Made by a program: the position numbers and the translations under genes. From Synechococcus sp. A10-1-5-1 (GTDB lineage: Bacteria > Cyanobacteriota > Cyanobacteriia > PCC-6307 > Cyanobiaceae), in NCBI RefSeq assembly GCF_023115425.1, contig NZ_CP096032.1:558001-622000 (forward strand): 64,000 nucleotides of DNA, written 5' to 3'. A model generated the notes under the pieces. It made no database searches. It was not told where the DNA came from and worked only from the letters and a program-made list of their open reading frames with translations. How positions within the stretch are numbered: position 1 is the stretch's first letter; every line of letters begins with the position of its first letter. Positions 18,726 through 26,392 of the stretch are shown in pieces.

Positions 18726-20373
18726 GCTCGTCTTTGTGCTCTGCTGGCCGCTGCTGGCCTGGCTGGCCGGTCAGTTGATTCCCGCCATTGGTGCCGGTGA
18801 TTTCAACAGGGTGCTCCAGGTCATCGGCCTGGCCCTGACGGTCTTCATGCTCCAGAAGGTGGCTCAGTTTGGCCAGGACACCCTCTTGGCCGGACCGGCG
18901 CTTCAGGTCAGCCAGGAACTTCGCCGCCGTCTCTTTGCACGGCTCCAGCGCCTGGATTTCGGGGTCCTCGAGAAGCTCTCCGCCGGCGACCTGACCTACC
19001 GCCTCACCGAAGACGCCGACCGGGTTGGTGAGGTCATCTACAAGACCATCCAGGACACCACCCCTTCGGTTCTGCAGCTGGTCGTGGTCTTCGGCTACAT
19101 GGTCTGGTTGGACTGGAAGCTGTCCATCGGGACCCTGCTGCTTGCTCCCTTAGTGGCGGTGCTGGTCAGCGTCTTTGGTGCCAAGGTCATGGGGGCCGCA
19201 GAGAAGAGCCAAAAGCAAGTCAGCGAATTGGCCGCCCTACTTGGCGAGGCCATCTCAGGGCTCCCCCTGGTGCGGGCCTTTGCCGCTGAACCCTGGTTGC
19301 AGCAGCGCTTTGAGGTCGAGATCGACCTGCACCGAAAGGCCCGCTACCGGACCCAAAAGCTGCTGGCCCTGCAATACCCCGTGGTGGGATTCCTTGAGGC
19401 CGCCGGCATCTTGGCTGTGCTCCTGATGGGCGCAGCTCGGATCCAAAGTGGCGACCTCGATGGTCAGGGCTTCAGCAGCTATGTCGCAGCTCTGCTGATG
19501 CTGATCGACCCGATCAGCCACCTCACCACAAACTTCAACGAGTTCCAGCAGGGCCAGGCTTCCCTCAAGCGACTGCGGGAGATCGAACGGGAAGCCGTAG
19601 AGCAACCCGACCGCCCCGATGCCCAACCCCTGGGCCGCGTTGCCGGCGAGCTGCTCTTAGAGCAGGTGAACTTCGGCTATGACCCGAAGCAGCCTGTCCT
19701 GAAGAACCTGTCCTTGCAGGTCAAACCGGGTCAGGTCGTGGCCCTGGTGGGTCCCTCCGGTGCAGGCAAGAGCACCCTCTTTTCACTGCTGCTGCGCTTC
19801 AACACCGCCCAAAGCGGAGCGGTGTTGCTGGACGGCCGCAACCTGGCGGACCTCAAGGCAGCCGAGTTGCGGACGGCCGTCGCGCTGGTGCCCCAGCAGA
19901 GCGCCGTCTTCTCCGGGACCGTGGCCGAAGCGATTGCTTTTGGCCGCCCGGCGAGCCGCGAACAGATCCAAGCGGCTGCACGCCTGGCCAATGCCGATGT
20001 CTTCATCGAGGCCCTTCCGGGGGGCTACGACGCACGCGTTGAAGAACGGGGCAGCAACTTCTCCGGCGGTCAACTCCAGCGCCTGGCTATCGCCCGGGCA
20101 GTCCTCGGCAACCCGGCGGTGCTTCTGCTGGATGAGGCCACCAGCGCCCTGGATGCTGAAGCGGAGGAAGCCGTGCAACGGGGCCTTGATCAAGCGATGC
20201 AGGGCCGAACGGTCCTGGTGATTGCCCACCGCCTCTCCACCGTGCAGGAGGCCGACTCCATCCTGGTGTTGGAGAACGGCCAGATTGTTGATCAGGGCAA
20301 CCACGATCTCTTGATCAGCCGCCCGGGCCGCTACCGCGACCTCTGCGAACGCCAGCTGATTCGCGGTGCTTAA
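18637..20373 (+). CDS. MsbA-like ABC exporter (fused permease and ATPase)
   Basis: This 578-residue half-transporter has six membrane helices (~20-310) and a fully canonical ATPase domain: Walker A GPSGAGKST, Q-loop VPQQSAVF, signature NFSGGQLQR, Walker B VLLLDEATSALD and H-loop IAHRLST. Family members export lipids, lipid A or drugs; the substrate cannot be told from sequence. Its intact motifs contrast with the degenerate ABC pair of the adhesin exporter. It is followed after 9 nt by a short unknown gene in the same direction, so they may be co-transcribed. Confidence 0.93.
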   Translation: MLAPSSAGFRRLLPLLKPHRPALIAGGACMLVFVLCWPLLAWLAGQLIPAIGAGDFNRVLQVIGLALTVFMLQKVAQFGQDTLLAGPALQVSQELRRRLFARLQRLDFGVLEKLSAGDLTYRLTEDADRVGEVIYKTIQDTTPSVLQLVVVFGYMVWLDWKLSIGTLLLAPLVAVLVSVFGAKVMGAAEKSQKQVSELAALLGEAISGLPLVRAFAAEPWLQQRFEVEIDLHRKARYRTQKLLALQYPVVGFLEAAGILAVLLMGAARIQSGDLDGQGFSSYVAALLMLIDPISHLTTNFNEFQQGQASLKRLREIEREAVEQPDRPDAQPLGRVAGELLLEQVNFGYDPKQPVLKNLSLQVKPGQVVALVGPSGAGKSTLFSLLLRFNTAQSGAVLLDGRNLADLKAAELRTAVALVPQQSAVFSGTVAEAIAFGRPASREQIQAAARLANADVFIEALPGGYDARVEERGSNFSGGQLQRLAIARAVLGNPAVLLLDEATSALDAEAEEAVQRGLDQAMQGRTVLVIAHRLSTVQEADSILVLENGQIVDQGNHDLLISRPGRYRDLCERQLIRGA

Positions 20374-20382
20374 CCTGGTCCC

Positions 20383-20769
20383 ATGACGGATCCAGGGCCC
20401 ACCGCCAAGCCACTCGGTGAGATGCCCGTCTGGGAGTATCGGGTCATCCACATCAATGTGGACAACAACAATCCGCCTGCTCCCCCTGACCCGAAGGTGG
20501 CCAGTGAGCGGATGGGCGGCAAGCTCAGCCCCGAATTCATCAGCCGGGAATTTCCGCAGCAGTACGGACCCGATCAACAGGCCAAGGCAAAGGCCGCACC
20601 GAAGCACCCCGCCGAGCAACTCCAGTACTTCCTGAATCTTCTGGGTAAGGAGGGTTGGGAGCTCACGACCACCACCCAGGTTGGGCAGTTGTTGATGTTC
20701 TTTTTCAAGCGGCCGCTGCGCCCCCTTCCAAAGCAAATTGCGCCAGCAGAGACCAAGAAAGACCCGTAA
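20383..20769 (+). CDS. conserved cyanobacterial protein, DUF4177-like
   Basis: The 128-residue soluble protein has a core MPVWEYRVIHINVDNNN, then AEQLQYFLNLLGKEGWELTT, then GQLLMFFFKRP. The pattern WEYRVI...LN.LGKEGWEL...F.FKR is that of DUF4177-type domains, interrupted here by a ~60-residue linker. No function is known. It lies 9 nt after the MsbA-like gene and 26 nt before another short gene, which suggests one transcript. Confidence 0.75.
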   Translation: MTDPGPTAKPLGEMPVWEYRVIHINVDNNNPPAPPDPKVASERMGGKLSPEFISREFPQQYGPDQQAKAKAAPKHPAEQLQYFLNLLGKEGWELTTTTQVGQLLMFFFKRPLRPLPKQIAPAETKKDP

Positions 20770-20795
20770 GGTGGCCCGGTCTACCGCCTTGTGTC

Positions 20796-21023
20796 GTGAC
20801 CGACTCCGCCGCCCAGATCCCCCCTGTTCTGACCTTTGAAGGGAAGCGTTACGACCTCAACGGTCTTCCGGAAGAGGTCAAAGAATTGGTCCGCGGCATG
20901 CAGGTTGCCGATGCACAACTGCGCATGCACGAAGACACCCTGAAGGTGCTGGCCGTCGGCCGTCAGTCCATGGCCATGCAGCTGAACGAAAGGCTGCAGG
21001 GCGTCACCCCGATGGCGGACTGA
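20796..21023 (+). CDS. conserved short cyanobacterial protein (DUF6447-like)
   Basis: The start is taken at GTG 20796 (reading VTDSAAQIPP), giving 75 residues; longer in-frame versions would run into the previous gene. The core is FEGKRYDLNGLPEEVKELVR followed by GMQVADAQLRMHEDTLKVLA and QSMAMQLNERL. This looks like the short DUF6447-type proteins of picocyanobacteria, possibly a helical dimer. Function is unknown. The stop is directly next to the convergent cysK stop. Confidence 0.75.
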   Translation: MTDSAAQIPPVLTFEGKRYDLNGLPEEVKELVRGMQVADAQLRMHEDTLKVLAVGRQSMAMQLNERLQGVTPMAD

Positions 21024-22004
21024 TCAGGCGATCGGCAAGCCCCGCTCGTTGAAGATCCCCTCAAAGAGAACCGAGCTCAGATAGCGCTCACCGGAGTCGG
21101 GGAGGACCACGACGATGGTCTTGCCGGCATGGGCTGGATCCTTGGCCAGGCGAAGGGCTGCCACCGCGGCAGCCCCGCAGCTGATGCCGGCCAAGATCCC
21201 CTCCTCCTTGGCGAGGCGACGGGCCATCTCCACAGCGTCTTCATCGCTGACCTGCTCGACCGAGTCGACCATGGCCAGGTCCAGGTTCCCTGGGACGAAG
21301 CCAGCACCGATGCCCTGGATCTTGTGGGGACCGGGCTGCAGGGCATGGCCGCCCTTGGTCTGGCTGATCACCGGGCTGTTGATCGGCTCAACCGCCACCG
21401 TATGCAGGGGCTTATCCAGGGTGTTCTTGATATAGCGGCTCACCCCGGTCAGGGTGCCGCCTGTGCCGACGCCGGAGACAAAGACGTCGACATTGCCATC
21501 GGTATCGCTCCAGATCTCAGGCCCCGTGGTGTCGTGGTGCACCTGAGGATTCGCGGGATTCACGAACTGCTGCAGCAGCACGTAGCGATCGGGGTCGCTC
21601 GCGGCGATGTCCTTGGCCCGGTTCACCGCCCCTGTCATTCCGAGCCGGCCCTCGGTGAGTTCCAGATGGGCGCCAAAGGCCGTCAGCAGCTTGCGCCGCT
21701 CCAGGCTCATCGTCTCTGGCATGGTCAAGGTGAGCTTGATCCCCTTACTCGCTGCCACGAAGGCCAAGGCGATGCCCGTGTTGCCGCTGGTGGGCTCAAT
21801 CAGTTCTTTGCCGGGGCCGAGCAGACCGTCGCGCTCAGCTGCCGCGACCATGGCCGCACCGATCCGGCACTTCACCGAGTAGGCGGGATTACGACCTTCG
21901 ATCTTGGCCAGCACCCGCGCTCCGCAGCCCTCAGTGATGCGGTTCAGCTGAACCAGTGGGGTGCGCCCGATCGTGAGGCTGTTGTCGCTGAAGATCGCGG
22001 CCAT
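21024..22004 (-). CDS. cysK: cysteine synthase A
   Basis: O-acetylserine sulfhydrylase makes cysteine from O-acetylserine and sulfide with PLP. The start is placed at ATG 22004 ([10 protein letters not shown]), since cyanobacterial CysK proteins begin just before [12 protein letters not shown]; an in-frame start at 22025 adds seven residues. The PLP-binding Lys sits in [11 protein letters not shown], the substrate loop is [11 protein letters not shown], the phosphate loop is [10 protein letters not shown], and the C-terminal PDSGERYLS is present. Length (326 residues) is typical. Confidence 0.96.
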   Translation of the reverse strand: MAAIFSDNSLTIGRTPLVQLNRITEGCGARVLAKIEGRNPAYSVKCRIGAAMVAAAERDGLLGPGKELIEPTSGNTGIALAFVAASKGIKLTLTMPETMSLERRKLLTAFGAHLELTEGRLGMTGAVNRAKDIAASDPDRYVLLQQFVNPANPQVHHDTTGPEIWSDTDGNVDVFVSGVGTGGTLTGVSRYIKNTLDKPLHTVAVEPINSPVISQTKGGHALQPGPHKIQGIGAGFVPGNLDLAMVDSVEQVSDEDAVEMARRLAKEEGILAGISCGAAAVAALRLAKDPAHAGKTIVVVLPDSGERYLSSVLFEGIFNERGLPIA

Positions 22005-22104
22005 GGGGCTCTGGGCTGCACACACAACTGTGTTCGCACCCTAAGAACGGGGCAGGCAAATAGGGAAAGCGTTCCTAGCTTTCGGTTGATTTCGTAGTCG
22101 GTCT

Positions 22105-22596
22105 GTGGCCCCCAACACCCTGCGTCGCATCGCCGCCGTGCTGCTTGTTCTGGCTGGGGTCACCTCGATCGCACTGCCCTTCATTTCCGCCACCGCCCTC
22201 ACCTTGAGCTTTGGCGTGATTGCCGCGGTGGCTGGAGTCACCCAACTACTGCGCATCGGCCAAGCCGAGGACACCAAAGGAAAGATCTTTCGGGCGCTCT
22301 CGGGCCTCTTCTATGTCATTGCTGGCATCTGGGTGGTGGCCTACCCGGTCGAAAGTGAAATCAGCCTGACGCTCTTCGTCGGCCTGCTCCTGATCTTCGA
22401 AGGAGTGATGGAGCTGGCCTCCGCCGCCGCCAGCCAGGCAGAGGCGCGGGGCCTGGTGCTGGCCGATGGTCTCGTTACGGCACTCCTGGGTGGCCTACTG
22501 GTGGCGGAGTGGCCCAGCGACAGCCTCTGGGCCGTCGGCACCCTCTTTGGGATCTCTCTGTTCTTCACTGGGTTCAGGCTGCTGACGGCTGAGTGA
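22105..22596 (+). CDS. HdeD/DUF308-family membrane protein
   Basis: The 163-residue protein starts at GTG 22105 and has six short hydrophobic segments in three similar hairpins, with repeats of the G(I/V)xxVxxP pattern (VLAGVTSIALPF, VIAGIWVVAYPV, LGGLLVAEWPS). This is the DUF308/HdeD family, whose E. coli member is linked to acid stress; the biochemical role is unclear. The last 4 nt overlap the GTG start of the FAD monooxygenase. Confidence 0.85.
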   Translation: MAPNTLRRIAAVLLVLAGVTSIALPFISATALTLSFGVIAAVAGVTQLLRIGQAEDTKGKIFRALSGLFYVIAGIWVVAYPVESEISLTLFVGLLLIFEGVMELASAAASQAEARGLVLADGLVTALLGGLLVAEWPSDSLWAVGTLFGISLFFTGFRLLTAE

Positions 22597-23795
22597 CCCC
22601 ACCGCCCCGTTTCATCGTTGTCGGAGCGGGACCCGCTGGCCTGAGCCTCGCGCTCAAGCTTGCCGAAGGCGGAGCCCAGGTCGAGCTCATCGAAGCCAGT
22701 GAGCGCTTCAGCCGGCAGTTCCGTGGTGATGCCCTGATGCCCAGCGGCCAGGAGGCCCTGGCCCGAATGGGGCTGCTGCCGCTGCTGGAGCACCTGCCGC
22801 AGCGGCCCCTGGAGGGATGGAGCGTCTGGCTCGAGCGCGAGCGCCTATTCCAGGTGGCAGAACCCCTGGGATCCCTGCAACCCTGCCGGCTCGTGCCCCA
22901 GAAGACCTTGCTGGAGGCACTGCTCGAGCGGGCGCTGCGCTGCCCCACGCTGCACTGGCGCCCTGGGCAAGCCGTCCGGCGCGTGGTTCAACGGGGGGCG
23001 CGCATCAGTGGCGTGGAACTCAGCAACGGCGAGCAACTGGAGGCCGACCTGGTGATCGGCTGCGATGGCCGCGGATCACTCCTACGTCAACAGGCAGGGA
23101 TCCAGCTCCGCACCTCGGGCAAGCCCCTGGAGCTGCTGTGGTTTGAATTGCCCGGGCCAATCCCCAAGGACTGCGTCTGGGGTTTCCAGACCCTCGTTGC
23201 CGGAGGGCGGATCGGCAGTGCCTGCCTGAATGCCTCGGGCCAACTGCAGCTGGCCTGGTTGCTCAGGAAAGAGGACAGCGCTGAGGGTCTCAACGCCGAG
23301 GCCTGGGCCGAGCGACTGGAAACACTGGCGCCAGAGCCCCTAGCCCAGCTGCTTCGGGAGCGGGGGAACGCGCTTAGTGCTCCAGTGCGCTTCAAGGTCC
23401 AGGTCGGCATGGCGGAGCGCTGGTGGCAACCAGGCCTTCTCTTGCTTGGCGATGCCGCCCACCCGATGAGTCCGGTTCGCGCCCAGGGCATCAACCTGGC
23501 CCTGCGGGACAGCGCTGTTGCCGCCGAACAGCTGCTGGCCGGCCAGAACCTTGACACCGCAGCGGAAACAATCGAGCGCAGACGGCGACCGGAGGTCAAT
23601 CGATTGCAGAGCCTGCAGCTGGCCGAGGCACGCCAGGGCCACTGGATTGGAAGCACTGATGCACTGCGCCACGGGTTAGCGCTGAGCCGAGGCCTGATGG
23701 GCCCGATCGCCAGACGGGTTTGGATGGCCCGGCAGCGGCCCTTAAGGGATGGACTCCCGGGGCAGCTGCCGAAGCCAAAGCTGCTAGCGCCCTAA
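22593..23795 (+). CDS. FAD-dependent monooxygenase (UbiH/PHBH family)
   Basis: The 400-residue flavoprotein starts at GTG 22593, overlapping the previous gene. The N-terminal FAD site is VVGAGPAGLSLALKLAEGG with a Glu (VELIEAS) at the end of the second strand. The middle DLVIGCDGRGS motif and the C-terminal LLLGDAAHPMSPVRAQGINL complete the family pattern. It would hydroxylate an aromatic or quinone precursor. UbiH-like enzymes serve quinone synthesis, but the substrate here is not evident. The stop codon lies inside the left copy of the direct repeat that flanks the metal island. Confidence 0.88.
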   Translation: MTPPPRFIVVGAGPAGLSLALKLAEGGAQVELIEASERFSRQFRGDALMPSGQEALARMGLLPLLEHLPQRPLEGWSVWLERERLFQVAEPLGSLQPCRLVPQKTLLEALLERALRCPTLHWRPGQAVRRVVQRGARISGVELSNGEQLEADLVIGCDGRGSLLRQQAGIQLRTSGKPLELLWFELPGPIPKDCVWGFQTLVAGGRIGSACLNASGQLQLAWLLRKEDSAEGLNAEAWAERLETLAPEPLAQLLRERGNALSAPVRFKVQVGMAERWWQPGLLLLGDAAHPMSPVRAQGINLALRDSAVAAEQLLAGQNLDTAAETIERRRRPEVNRLQSLQLAEARQGHWIGSTDALRHGLALSRGLMGPIARRVWMARQRPLRDGLPGQLPKPKLLAP

Positions 23796-23825
23796 AGGAC
23801 GACCATCATCTCCTGGTAAGTGAGG
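23785..23825. repeat. left direct repeat: glnN 3'-end remnant
   Basis: The segment CGCCCTAAAGGACGACCATC (from 23788) and the following ATCTCCTGGTAAGTG match the 3' end of glnN at 34271-34310 (CGCCCTAACGGACGAACAGC and ATCTCCTGGTAGGTG) with a few substitutions. On the minus strand it still reads LTYQEMMVVL-stop, against [11 protein letters not shown]-stop in the intact gene. It looks like the displaced, decayed end of glnN left behind by an insertion at that point. Confidence 0.65.
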
Positions 23826-23982
23826 AGAAGCCGAAGCAACAACAACCGTTGCAGCAGGTTGCTGCATAAAAACATCAGAGCAGATTGGATCAGGTACAGC
23901 GCTTGAGCTGCTGTACTGGCAGAGAGCACACGCTCACCAGAACAACCCAGGACTTATCAATCGAGCTTGGATGCACTAGCTC

Positions 23983-24008
23983 ACAGGTTCGACTCCTGTC
24001 GCCGCCGA
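23983..24008 (+). other. tRNA-like T-arm and acceptor 3' strand (remnant)
   Basis: ACAGG-TTCGACT-CCTGT (23983-23999) is a perfect T-arm with the conserved TTCGA loop, followed by CGCCGCC-G, which has the form of an acceptor 3' strand (as in many tRNA-Cys genes). No matching 5' acceptor strand, D-arm or 7-nt anticodon loop could be placed upstream. It is not an intact tRNA and may be a tRNA-derived attachment-site remnant. Confidence 0.45.
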
Positions 24009-24094
24009 TTGAGATCTAGGTGATGGGGAACTGTCATTACGGTCAAAAAGCAGTCAAGGCATCCTCAGGCCCCAAGGGAACCAGAGCTCCTCTT

Positions 24095-24325
24095 TCAACA
24101 GGGACCGCTCAACCAAGCGGGCCCCTGTCTCTTCCACCTTGCTTCTGAGGGTGGACTGGAGTACGCGACGTTGACGAGTGGAAGATCCATAGCCCGCAAG
24201 CGAGAGATCAAGGCCAACTCCGCGAACATCTGTTCGTTGAAGCGTCGATTGCGCGATTGACTGCTTGAAGTGGGCTCCAGCAAGCCCTCATCCCAGTAGA
24301 AACGGATTGACTCTCCAGTTGGTGG
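24095..24325 (-). pseudogene. truncated MerR-family regulator
   Basis: The minus strand encodes TGESIRFYWDEGLLEP, then RNRRFNEQMFAELALISRLR and AMDLPLVNV, which is the recognisable second half of a MerR winged-helix domain. The usual first helix (IGELAxxTGVSxxT) is missing. The reading frame runs directly into the operator TTGACTCTCCAG at 24307-24318, so the 5' end appears to have been deleted and joined to the operator. The homologous part stops after ~50 residues and the tail is unrelated. It is probably non-functional. Confidence 0.6.
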
Positions 24326-24337
24326 AGGCTCTAATGA
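24307..24337 (+). promoter_or_regulatory. MerR-type promoter/operator
   Basis: TTGACT (24307-24312), a 19-bp spacer and TAATGA (24332-24337) form a promoter with the long spacer typical of MerR-activated genes. The spacer contains the dyad CTCCA-GTTGG-TGGAG. It drives the DUF305 gene and the following island genes on the plus strand. The local merR is broken, so any control must come from elsewhere. Confidence 0.55.
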
Positions 24338-25084
24338 TTGATCAGCCCTGGCCCTTCCGTGAACCGTCTGCTTGCTGCCATCACCGCCACAACCATGTGG
24401 GCTGCTCCGGTGATGACGCAAGAGCATCACGACCACATGCATCACGGTCATCACGCGATGCCGGAAGCACATAGTGCCCCAAAGCCAATTGATGCACCCC
24501 ATGCCGGCCATGAACACCAGCACGATCTAGGACCCGCTGGCACCACGTACGACTTGCGATGGCTCGACGCAATGGTTCAGCACCACACGGGTGCCTTGCG
24601 AATGAGCGAAGAGGTTTTAAATATCGGCGCACCTGGTCTTGGCGCATTAGCCAATGACATTTGGTACGAGCAGGCCAAGGAGATCAAGGCGATGCTCCAG
24701 TGGCGCAGAGCCTGGTATCCAGACGCACCCGTCTACCCAGTTGCTTGGCGCTCTGGAGCAAACCCAAACAACCAGGCTGAGCTTGTACGCATGACACCTG
24801 CGCAAATTCAGGGGATGCAAATGACGGGAACCAAGCCGACTCCAGAAACCAGGGTCGTCTGGTTTCTGGAGGGAATGCTGATGCACCATGGCGGAGCACT
24901 GCAGATGGCTCACGATGCCTTGAAAAAGTCAAGAAGCACGACAATCCAAAGACTCTCAGAGCAAATCATCCGCAGTCAAAGGCACGAGATCAACCGCTTA
25001 AGGCAAATGCTCAAACATCAGGGGCTAAGCAAGCCTGAGTATCGGCAATTTGATCACCTTTTCTCCATCAAGGCAAAAAGATGA
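24338..25084 (+). CDS. DUF305 periplasmic copper-binding protein (CopM-like)
   Basis: DUF305 proteins include cyanobacterial CopM, a periplasmic copper-binding resistance protein. The 248-residue frame uses TTG 24338; GTG 24359 is an alternative that gives a cleaner signal peptide (NRLLAAITATTMWAAPVM). After cleavage comes a His/Met-rich stretch (EHHDHMHHGHHAM, HAGHEHQHD). Two DUF305 modules follow, each with the metal motif MxxHHxGAxxM: AMVQHHTGALRMSE near 80 and GMLMHHGGALQMAHD near 175. It is the first gene after the MerR-type promoter and overlaps the DUF3721 gene by 4 nt. Confidence 0.86.
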   Translation: MISPGPSVNRLLAAITATTMWAAPVMTQEHHDHMHHGHHAMPEAHSAPKPIDAPHAGHEHQHDLGPAGTTYDLRWLDAMVQHHTGALRMSEEVLNIGAPGLGALANDIWYEQAKEIKAMLQWRRAWYPDAPVYPVAWRSGANPNNQAELVRMTPAQIQGMQMTGTKPTPETRVVWFLEGMLMHHGGALQMAHDALKKSRSTTIQRLSEQIIRSQRHEINRLRQMLKHQGLSKPEYRQFDHLFSIKAKR

Positions 25085-25323
25085 TGCGTCTTTTTCATCA
25101 AAAGAGTCCGAGAGCCGGACTCTCAAGACTCTTGCTTTCGTTGACCATGATTGGCATCCTTCCACAGGCTTCCATCGCCCACAGCAAAGGGATCTACAAG
25201 ACAGAAGCAGCTGCACTCGAGCAAGCAAAGAAGCTCGGATGCGAAGGCGCCCATCAAAACAATGGTGCATGGATGCCTTGCCGTGACGAAGCTGAACTGC
25301 ATCGAGCCCAAAGAAAGCAATGA
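25081..25323 (+). CDS. small secreted DUF3721-family protein
   Basis: The 80-residue precursor has a signal peptide (RLLLSLTMIGILPQASIA) and a short mature domain, IYKTEAAALEQAKKLGCEGA, then NGAWMPCRDE. The pattern YxTxAxAxxAAxxxGCxGAHxxxxxWMPC is that of DUF3721, with two Cys that could bind metal or form a disulfide. It overlaps both neighbours by 4 nt, so it belongs to the DUF305 operon. A periplasmic metal-binding role is inferred from context. Confidence 0.75.
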   Translation: MMRLFHQKSPRAGLSRLLLSLTMIGILPQASIAHSKGIYKTEAAALEQAKKLGCEGAHQNNGAWMPCRDEAELHRAQRKQ

Positions 25324-25583
25324 AGGCACGGAAGATCCACCGACTTCTCGTACCCATCGCGGCCGCGCCCTTGTTAATTACGGCTCTATCAGGATCGATT
25401 TATAGCGGATTGCTTGAGCAGGGAATTGATGCTTTCTGGCTGCTAAAGATCCATACAGGACGCTTCGGCCCCATCAACCTGCAGCCCTACTACTCCGCAA
25501 CGCTCGGAATACTTACACTGGTCATCATCCTGTCTGGGCTTTCTCTTCTCGTTCCAACGCGAAAGAAAGACCTTCGTTTTTGA
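25320..25583 (+). CDS. small PepSY-like membrane protein
   Basis: The 87-residue protein has two membrane segments (about 10-28 and 58-80) joined by a short loop. KIHRLLVPIAAAPLLITALSG and LLKIHTGRFG resemble the His-bearing helices of PepSY-associated membrane proteins, where such His residues can bind heme. It overlaps the DUF3721 gene by 4 nt and ends the tightly packed first operon of the island. A redox or metal-handling role is only suggested by context. Confidence 0.6.
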   Translation: MKARKIHRLLVPIAAAPLLITALSGSIYSGLLEQGIDAFWLLKIHTGRFGPINLQPYYSATLGILTLVIILSGLSLLVPTRKKDLRF

Positions 25584-25746
25584 GCTGGTCCCAGATCCTT
25601 CAAGTGCCCAATTGAATTTGAGCTTCTTCAATGGCAGCGCCATCGGCTGGTGGCTGAACCCTTCATCGATCCCACTTGCTCTCGAGTTTCGAGGACTCCC
25701 GAATCAGATGGCTCCCTCGCGACAGCGGGCGCTTTTGGTTAACTGA
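25577..25746 (+). pseudogene. unidentified coding-like fragment
   Basis: In the +1 frame relative to the preceding gene, an open stretch without a start codon reads ELVPDPSSAQLNLSFFNGSA, then IGWWLNPSSIPLALEFRGLP and ends at TGA 25744-25746. Its composition looks like real protein. It may be the remnant of a longer gene lost when the island was assembled. I do not recognise the family. Confidence 0.3.
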
Positions 25747-25822
25747 TTAGTCGGGAAGCCCCTGAGCCAGACAGCTGAGAACTGTTGCTGATTCAGGCAT
25801 TTCTCTCGCTGCCTCGCCATGG

Positions 25823-26392
25823 TTGGAGAAGCCATGCATCAACGAGTCCGTGCTCCATTCCGTTGTTCGAACTCTTGCCTCGGCTTGCATTCTGGGAGCC
25901 GGGGTGAGCGTCATTGTTCCGGTGATCGCCCACGTGGGGCACGGTGATGAATTTCAACAGCAGGGTGATATCAGGCAAGTCAAAAGCAACAGTGAACAGG
26001 ATGTCCTTCTAGGGATCAGCACCGAACCAGCTCAGAACGATCCAGCGGGAGTCACCCTCCCGATGAGCGCTGTCATCCAAGCCGATGGGAAGACGTTGGT
26101 CTTCGTCAAAAGCGAAGGCACCTATGACCCGGTAATCGTGACCACCGGCGATGCACGGGATGGGCGTGTTGTGGTGCTCACGGGCGTCACCCCAGGTGAG
26201 AACGTGGTGGTTCAAGGTGCCTTAAGCCTTTACGCCGAGTCCAAGAAAACCCAGCAACCTCAGGACCAGAGCAAGACGGGAGCCAATGAAGCGACCGAAA
26301 AGCCGCTCAATGTTCTGGGTGTCGTGGGGGCCCTTGCCGTCGTGAGCGCCATTGGCATCGGCATTGTCCGGGGACGCCCTAGCAGCAAGTAA
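25823..26392 (+). CDS. minimal RND periplasmic adaptor (CusB/CzcB C-terminal-like)
   Basis: The 189-residue protein has a signal-anchor (SACILGAGVSVIVPVIA), a His-bearing segment (HVGHGDEF), then the C-terminal adaptor domain (LPMSAVIQADGKTLVFVKSE, VVVLTGVTPGENVVVQGALS). A second membrane segment lies near 165-183. The lipoyl, alpha-hairpin and beta-barrel parts of normal ~400-residue adaptors are missing. The start (TTG 25823) is uncertain; GTG 25850 is an alternative. The TAA stop overlaps the ATG of the RND pump by one base, so it is surely its partner. Confidence 0.7.
   Translation: MEKPCINESVLHSVVRTLASACILGAGVSVIVPVIAHVGHGDEFQQQGDIRQVKSNSEQDVLLGISTEPAQNDPAGVTLPMSAVIQADGKTLVFVKSEGTYDPVIVTTGDARDGRVVVLTGVTPGENVVVQGALSLYAESKKTQQPQDQSKTGANEATEKPLNVLGVVGALAVVSAIGIGIVRGRPSSK

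Noticed and set aside
19783-20736. Minus-strand frame of 317 residues opposite the MsbA-like and DUF4177-like genes
   Set aside because: It is antisense to two supported genes and has no recognisable motif.
21129-22097. Plus-strand frame of 322 residues opposite cysK
   Set aside because: It is antisense to a clear cysK and has no domain.
23940-24010. Intact tRNA-Cys gene
   Set aside because: Only the T-arm and a 3' acceptor-like strand are found. The upstream stem has a 10-nt loop and there is no matching 5' acceptor.
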